A stretch of DNA of 9,453 nucleotides from Clostridiales bacterium (GTDB lineage: Bacteria; Bacillota; Clostridia; Christensenellales; Aristaeellaceae), in contig SFFC01000100.1 of assembly GCA_004556985.1 (NCBI GenBank), positions 1 through 9,453 on the forward strand, written 5' to 3'. Below the pieces are notes generated by a model. It made no database searches and was not told the origin of the DNA. It saw only the letters and a program-made list of their open reading frames with translations. A program made the translations under genes and the position numbers. Within the stretch, counting starts at the first letter, position 1. Every line of letters begins with the position of its first letter. Positions 5,220 to 9,453 of this stretch are shown here, one piece after another.

Positions 5220-6530
5220 TTGGCAACAACTGTTGGGCTGATCTCTCTGGGATGCAGCAAAAATCGCGTCGATTCCGAGCAGACGCTCGCCTTTCTCAAG
5301 GAGCACGGCTACCGCATCGTCTCCGACCCCGCCCGCGCGGAGGTCATCATCGTCAACACCTGCGGCTTCATCCAGTCCGCCAAGGAGGAGGCCATCGCGA
5401 CCCTCTTTGAAATGGCGGAGTACAAGCAGACGGGCTGCTGCCGCCTGCTGGTGGCGACGGGCTGCTTTGCGCAGCGCTATCCGGAGGCCATCCGCGAGGA
5501 GATGCCCGAGGTCGACGTCATCCTGGGCGTCAACGAATACGCGAAGCTCGACCAGGCGATCCGCGAGGCCTTTGCCGGCGCGCGCCCGGTCTACACCGAC
5601 GACGACGGCACGTTCTTTGAGTACGGCCGCGTGCTGACGACGCCGAAATACAGCGCCTATATCCGCATCGGCGAGGGCTGCGACAACTGCTGCTCCTACT
5701 GCGCGATCCCGCTGATCCGCGGCGGCTACCGCAGCCGCCCCGAGGCGGATATCCTCGAGGAGGTGCGCCGGCTCGCCGGGCAGGGCGTGCGGGAATTCAC
5801 GCTCATCGCGCAGGATACGACCCGCTGGGGCACCGACGAGGGCGGGGAGAGCCGCCTGCCGGAGCTCATCGAGAAGGTCGCCGCGATAGAGGGCGTCGAT
5901 TGGCTGCGCACGCTCTACTGCTATCCCGAGCGCGTCGACGACAGGCTGCTTGACACCATCGCGAATCTGCCCAACGTCTGCAAGTATCTCGACCTGCCGA
6001 TGCAGCACATCAGCCAGCACATTTTGACGGACATGAACCGCACCGACACGAGCGAGCACATCCGCGAGGTCTGCGCCAAATTCAAGGCGCGCGGCATGAT
6101 GCTGCGCACGACGCTGATGGTCGGCTTCCCGGGCGAAACGCAGGAGGACTTTGAGGAGCTGATGGACTTCGTGCGGGAGACGAGGTTCGACCGCATGGGC
6201 GCGTTCATGTTCTCCCCGGAGGAGGGGACAATGGCCGCGCAGATGCCCGACCAGATCGAGGAGAGCGTCAAGCAGGCGCGCTATGACGCGCTCATGACCC
6301 TTCAGCACGGGATTTCCCTTGAGCAAAACCGCGCGCGCGTGGGCACGACCTGCCGCGTGCTGGTGGAAAAAAAGCGCGGAAACCGCTATGTCGGGCGCAG
6401 CGAATTCGAGGCGCCCGAGACGGACGGCTGCATCTACTTCGGCTCGGAGGAGCCCTGTGAAATCGGCTCGTTTGTGGATGTCAAGATCACCGGGGCGAAG
6501 GCCTACGACCTGATGGGGGTGCGCGTATGA
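5220..6530 (+). CDS. rimO: Ribosomal protein S12 methylthiotransferase RimO
   Basis: RimO is a radical-SAM enzyme with two 4Fe-4S clusters that adds a methylthio group to a conserved Asp of ribosomal protein S12. Its 436 residues match the usual length. The N-terminal UPF0004 domain opens with SLGCSKNRVDSE, a RimO signature, and has C12, C48 and C82 for the auxiliary cluster. The radical-SAM domain has CxxxCxxC at C154, C158 and C161 (followed by AIPLIRG), then LPMQHIS (259-265) and VGFPGET (301-307). FSPEEGT (331-337) favours RimO over the tRNA enzyme MiaB. A C-terminal TRAM domain covers about 372-436. The start is TTG, preceded by AAAGGAG (5206-5212) with a seven-base spacer. It is the first gene of the operon, and its TGA overlaps the pgsA ATG by four bases. 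Confidence 0.95.
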   Translation: MATTVGLISLGCSKNRVDSEQTLAFLKEHGYRIVSDPARAEVIIVNTCGFIQSAKEEAIATLFEMAEYKQTGCCRLLVATGCFAQRYPEAIREEMPEVDVILGVNEYAKLDQAIREAFAGARPVYTDDDGTFFEYGRVLTTPKYSAYIRIGEGCDNCCSYCAIPLIRGGYRSRPEADILEEVRRLAGQGVREFTLIAQDTTRWGTDEGGESRLPELIEKVAAIEGVDWLRTLYCYPERVDDRLLDTIANLPNVCKYLDLPMQHISQHILTDMNRTDTSEHIREVCAKFKARGMMLRTTLMVGFPGETQEDFEELMDFVRETRFDRMGAFMFSPEEGTMAAQMPDQIEESVKQARYDALMTLQHGISLEQNRARVGTTCRVLVEKKRGNRYVGRSEFEAPETDGCIYFGSEEPCEIGSFVDVKITGAKAYDLMGVRV

Positions 6531-7087
6531 AAAAGCTGCTGGATGGCTGGCGCTCGCTGAATCTGCCCAACCGGCTGACGCTGCTGCGCGTGGCGCTGGT
6601 GCCGGTCTATCTCGTGCTGCTCTGGCTGTTTGCGGATGCCGGGGCGCTGTGCCTGCTGCCGCTGCTCGTCTTCGCGCTGGCCTCGCTGACGGACATGCTC
6701 GATGGCAAAATTGCGCGCCGGGACGGCCTGATCACCAACTTCGGCAAGTTCATGGATCCCATCGCGGACAAGCTGCTGACGCATACAGCCTTCATCATGC
6801 TCGCCGCGATGGGCCGGCTGAACGTCGTCGCCTGCATCATCTTCATCGCCCGGGAGTTCGTCGTCTCCGGGCTGCGGCTGTGCGCCGTGGAGCAGGGGCA
6901 TGTCATCGCCGCGGGCATGAGCGGCAAGGTCAAGACCGTGCTGCAGATGCTGCTGGTCATGCTGCTGACCGTGACGAAGGGCGGCGTGATCGCCTCGCTG
7001 CTGACGCTGGCGACCGCCGTCATGACGCTGTACTCGATGGGCGAATACGTCTGGCAGAACCGCAGCGTTCTGGGAGGAGCGAGGTAA
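6527..7087 (+). CDS. pgsA: CDP-diacylglycerol-glycerol-3-phosphate 3-phosphatidyltransferase (PGP synthase)
   Basis: It transfers the phosphatidyl group from CDP-diacylglycerol to glycerol-3-phosphate, the committed step to phosphatidylglycerol and cardiolipin, in the cytoplasmic membrane. At 186 residues it has normal family length. The CDP-alcohol phosphatidyltransferase motif is complete: D56, D59-G60, A63-R64, G73, D77 and D81. LNLPNRLTLLR at 11-21 is the typical PgsA N-terminus. Hydrophobic helices lie at about 21-36, 40-54, 86-115, 135-150 and 152-170. The ATG overlaps the rimO stop as ATGA, so translation is probably coupled; only a weak G5 tract (6515-6519) serves as a binding site. 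cinA starts two bases after its TAA. The pgsA-cinA-recA order is common in Bacillota. Confidence 0.95.
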   Translation: MKKLLDGWRSLNLPNRLTLLRVALVPVYLVLLWLFADAGALCLLPLLVFALASLTDMLDGKIARRDGLITNFGKFMDPIADKLLTHTAFIMLAAMGRLNVVACIIFIAREFVVSGLRLCAVEQGHVIAAGMSGKVKTVLQMLLVMLLTVTKGGVIASLLTLATAVMTLYSMGEYVWQNRSVLGGAR

Positions 7088-7089
7088 GC

Positions 7090-8371
7090 ATGGTAGCGGA
7101 GATTGTGGCCATCGGCACGGAGCTGCTGATGGGGCAGATTGCCAATACGGATGCGCAGGTGCTCTCGCGCCGCCTGCAGAGCCTGGGCATCAACGTCTAC
7201 TATCACACGACCGTGGGCGACAACCCCGCCCGCATGCGCGAGACGCTGGCGCTGGCGCTTTCAAGGAGCGACATCGTCATCACGACCGGCGGCCTCGGGC
7301 CCACGCAGGACGACCTCTCCAAGGAGACCGCTGCGGAGCTTCTGCATCTGCCGATGGTTTACGACGAGGCGAGCTGGCGCGCGATTCAGGATTACTTTGC
7401 CAAGACGGGCCGCGTCTGCCCGCTGAGCAACCGCAAGCAGGCGCTCTTCCCTGCGGGCAGCATCATCCTGCAAAACGCCTGCGGCACCGCGCCGGGCTGC
7501 ATGATCGAGCGGGACGGCAAGACCGTCGTGCAGCTCCCCGGCCCGCCGCACGAGATGGCGGACATGTTCGAGCGCCAGGTCTATCCGCGTCTGGCCGCGC
7601 GCATGGGCGGCTGCATTGCCTCGCGCTACATCCGCATCTACGGCATGGGCGAGTCGCAGGTCGCGCAGCTGTGCGCCAACTACATCGAGGGCGGCGGCGA
7701 GGTGACGGTCGCGCCCTACTGCCAGGTCGGCGAATGCCAGCTGCGCGTGAGCGCGAAGGCGGGCAGCGAGCGCGAGGCGCTTGACAAGATTCGCCCCGTC
7801 GTGGACGCGCTGCGGCGCATCCTGGGCGAGAGCGTCTACGCCGTCACGGACACGAGCGAGAGCTCGATGGAGGAGGCCGCCGGCCGCGCGCTGACCGAGC
7901 GGGGCTTGAGCGTCGCCACGGCGGAGAGCTGCACGGGCGGGCTTGTCGCGGCGAAGCTGGTCAACTATCCCGGCATCTCGGCCGCGCTGGGCGAGGCGCA
8001 TGTCACCTATGCCAACGAGGCGAAGGTCAAATACTGCGGCGTCAGCCCGGAAACGCTGCGCGCCCACGGCGCGGTCAGCGAAGAGACGGCGCGCGAGATG
8101 GCGCAGGGCCTGCGGCAGCGCAGCGGCGCGGATATCGCCGTCGCGACGACGGGCATCGCCGGGCCGGACGGCGGCACGAAGGAGAAGCCCGTCGGGCTGG
8201 TGTATGTCGCCTGCGCGGATGCGCGGGGCGTGCGCGTGGAGCGGTTGACGCTGCGGGGCGACAGGGCGCGCATCCGCGAGCTGGCCTCGCTGCGGGCGCT
8301 TGACATGATCCGCCGCGCCGCGATCGCCGCGGACGAGCGACAGGAAGCAAAGCCACGGAAGGAGAAGGACA

Positions 8372-8385
<14 letters not shown>
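7090..8385 (+). CDS. cinA: CinA: competence/damage-inducible protein with nicotinamide-nucleotide amidase domain
   Basis: CinA joins an N-terminal molybdopterin-binding-like domain (in some members an ADP-ribose pyrophosphatase) to a C-terminal PncC domain, which deamidates NMN to nicotinate mononucleotide in NAD recycling. At 431 residues it has full length. MoCF-like motifs: AIGTELLMGQ (7-16), ITTGGLGPTQDD (64-75) and LPGPPHEM (149-156). The PncC domain starts at about 258 with AESCTGG (278-284, catalytic Ser280), GAVSEETA (327-334) and TTGIAGPDGGT (353-363). The start chosen is ATG at 7090, because the protein opens with the family's MVAEIVAIGTE; in-frame codons upstream overlap pgsA. GGAGG (7073-7077) and GAGG (7081-7084) precede it. 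The last 14 bases overlap recA. In pneumococcus cinA and recA are co-transcribed and induced at competence; here a LexA box heads the operon. Confidence 0.95.

Positions 8386-9453
<1,068 letters not shown>

Noticed and set aside
5190..6326. 378-codon minus-strand open frame opposite rimO
   Set aside because: No recognisable domain and complete overlap with a well-supported rimO; this is an antisense shadow.
6649..7089. N-terminal extension of the cinA frame into pgsA
   Set aside because: The extra 147 residues are out-of-frame pgsA sequence. The ATG at 7090 gives the conserved CinA N-terminus and has a ribosome binding site.

Overview
This window looks like a chromosomal segment of a GC-rich member of the Bacillota, most probably a Clostridia-type gut anaerobe. 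The evidence is the gene order rimO-pgsA-cinA-recA, the strong AGGAGG-type ribosome binding sites, the GTG and TTG starts, a VanZ-family protein, an M23 protein with a Gram-positive-style signal peptide, and a Bacillus-type LexA box. The lineage is inferred from these features, not from a database match.

Left part (1-1980): a glycoside hydrolase family 2 gene, probably beta-galactosidase, enters from outside the window. Both catalytic glutamates are present, but the frame breaks at a run of five C at 1457-1461 and about a dozen linker residues also seem to be missing. The C-terminal domain continues in the next frame to 1980. Next comes a short, highly structured non-coding stretch (about 2015-2129) that resembles a dispersed intergenic repeat. 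A plus-strand terminator-like hairpin follows, lying inside the 3' end of the convergent gene.

Middle part (2155-4985): a VanZ-like membrane protein gene (minus strand) and a secreted M23-type peptidase-fold gene (plus strand) diverge from a 189-base intergenic region with a recognisable promoter for each. The M23 protein has Glu/Ala/Pro-rich flanks built from tandem repeats, and a Tyr replaces one active-site His. A 14-bp-stem terminator ends that unit. It is followed by an unrecognised membrane protein that appears to be an internal duplication of two TM helices plus a soluble PH-like beta domain.

Right part (5005-9453): a tightly packed operon of rimO (ribosomal protein S12 methylthiotransferase), pgsA (phosphatidylglycerophosphate synthase), cinA and recA. 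The genes overlap or lie 2 bases apart, and recA runs off the right edge. Upstream are two promoter-like sequences. The first abuts a GAAC-N4-GTTC LexA/SOS box; the second, about 100 bases downstream, has no such box. The layout suggests that recA, together with cinA, pgsA and rimO, is under DNA-damage control from a promoter 3.3 kb upstream of recA, with a second promoter giving basal housekeeping expression.

Most of the window is housekeeping content. I see no CRISPR array, tRNA, rRNA, insertion sequence or clear new defence system. The best leads are the distant SOS promoter, the altered M23 active site, the duplicated membrane protein and the structured intergenic element.
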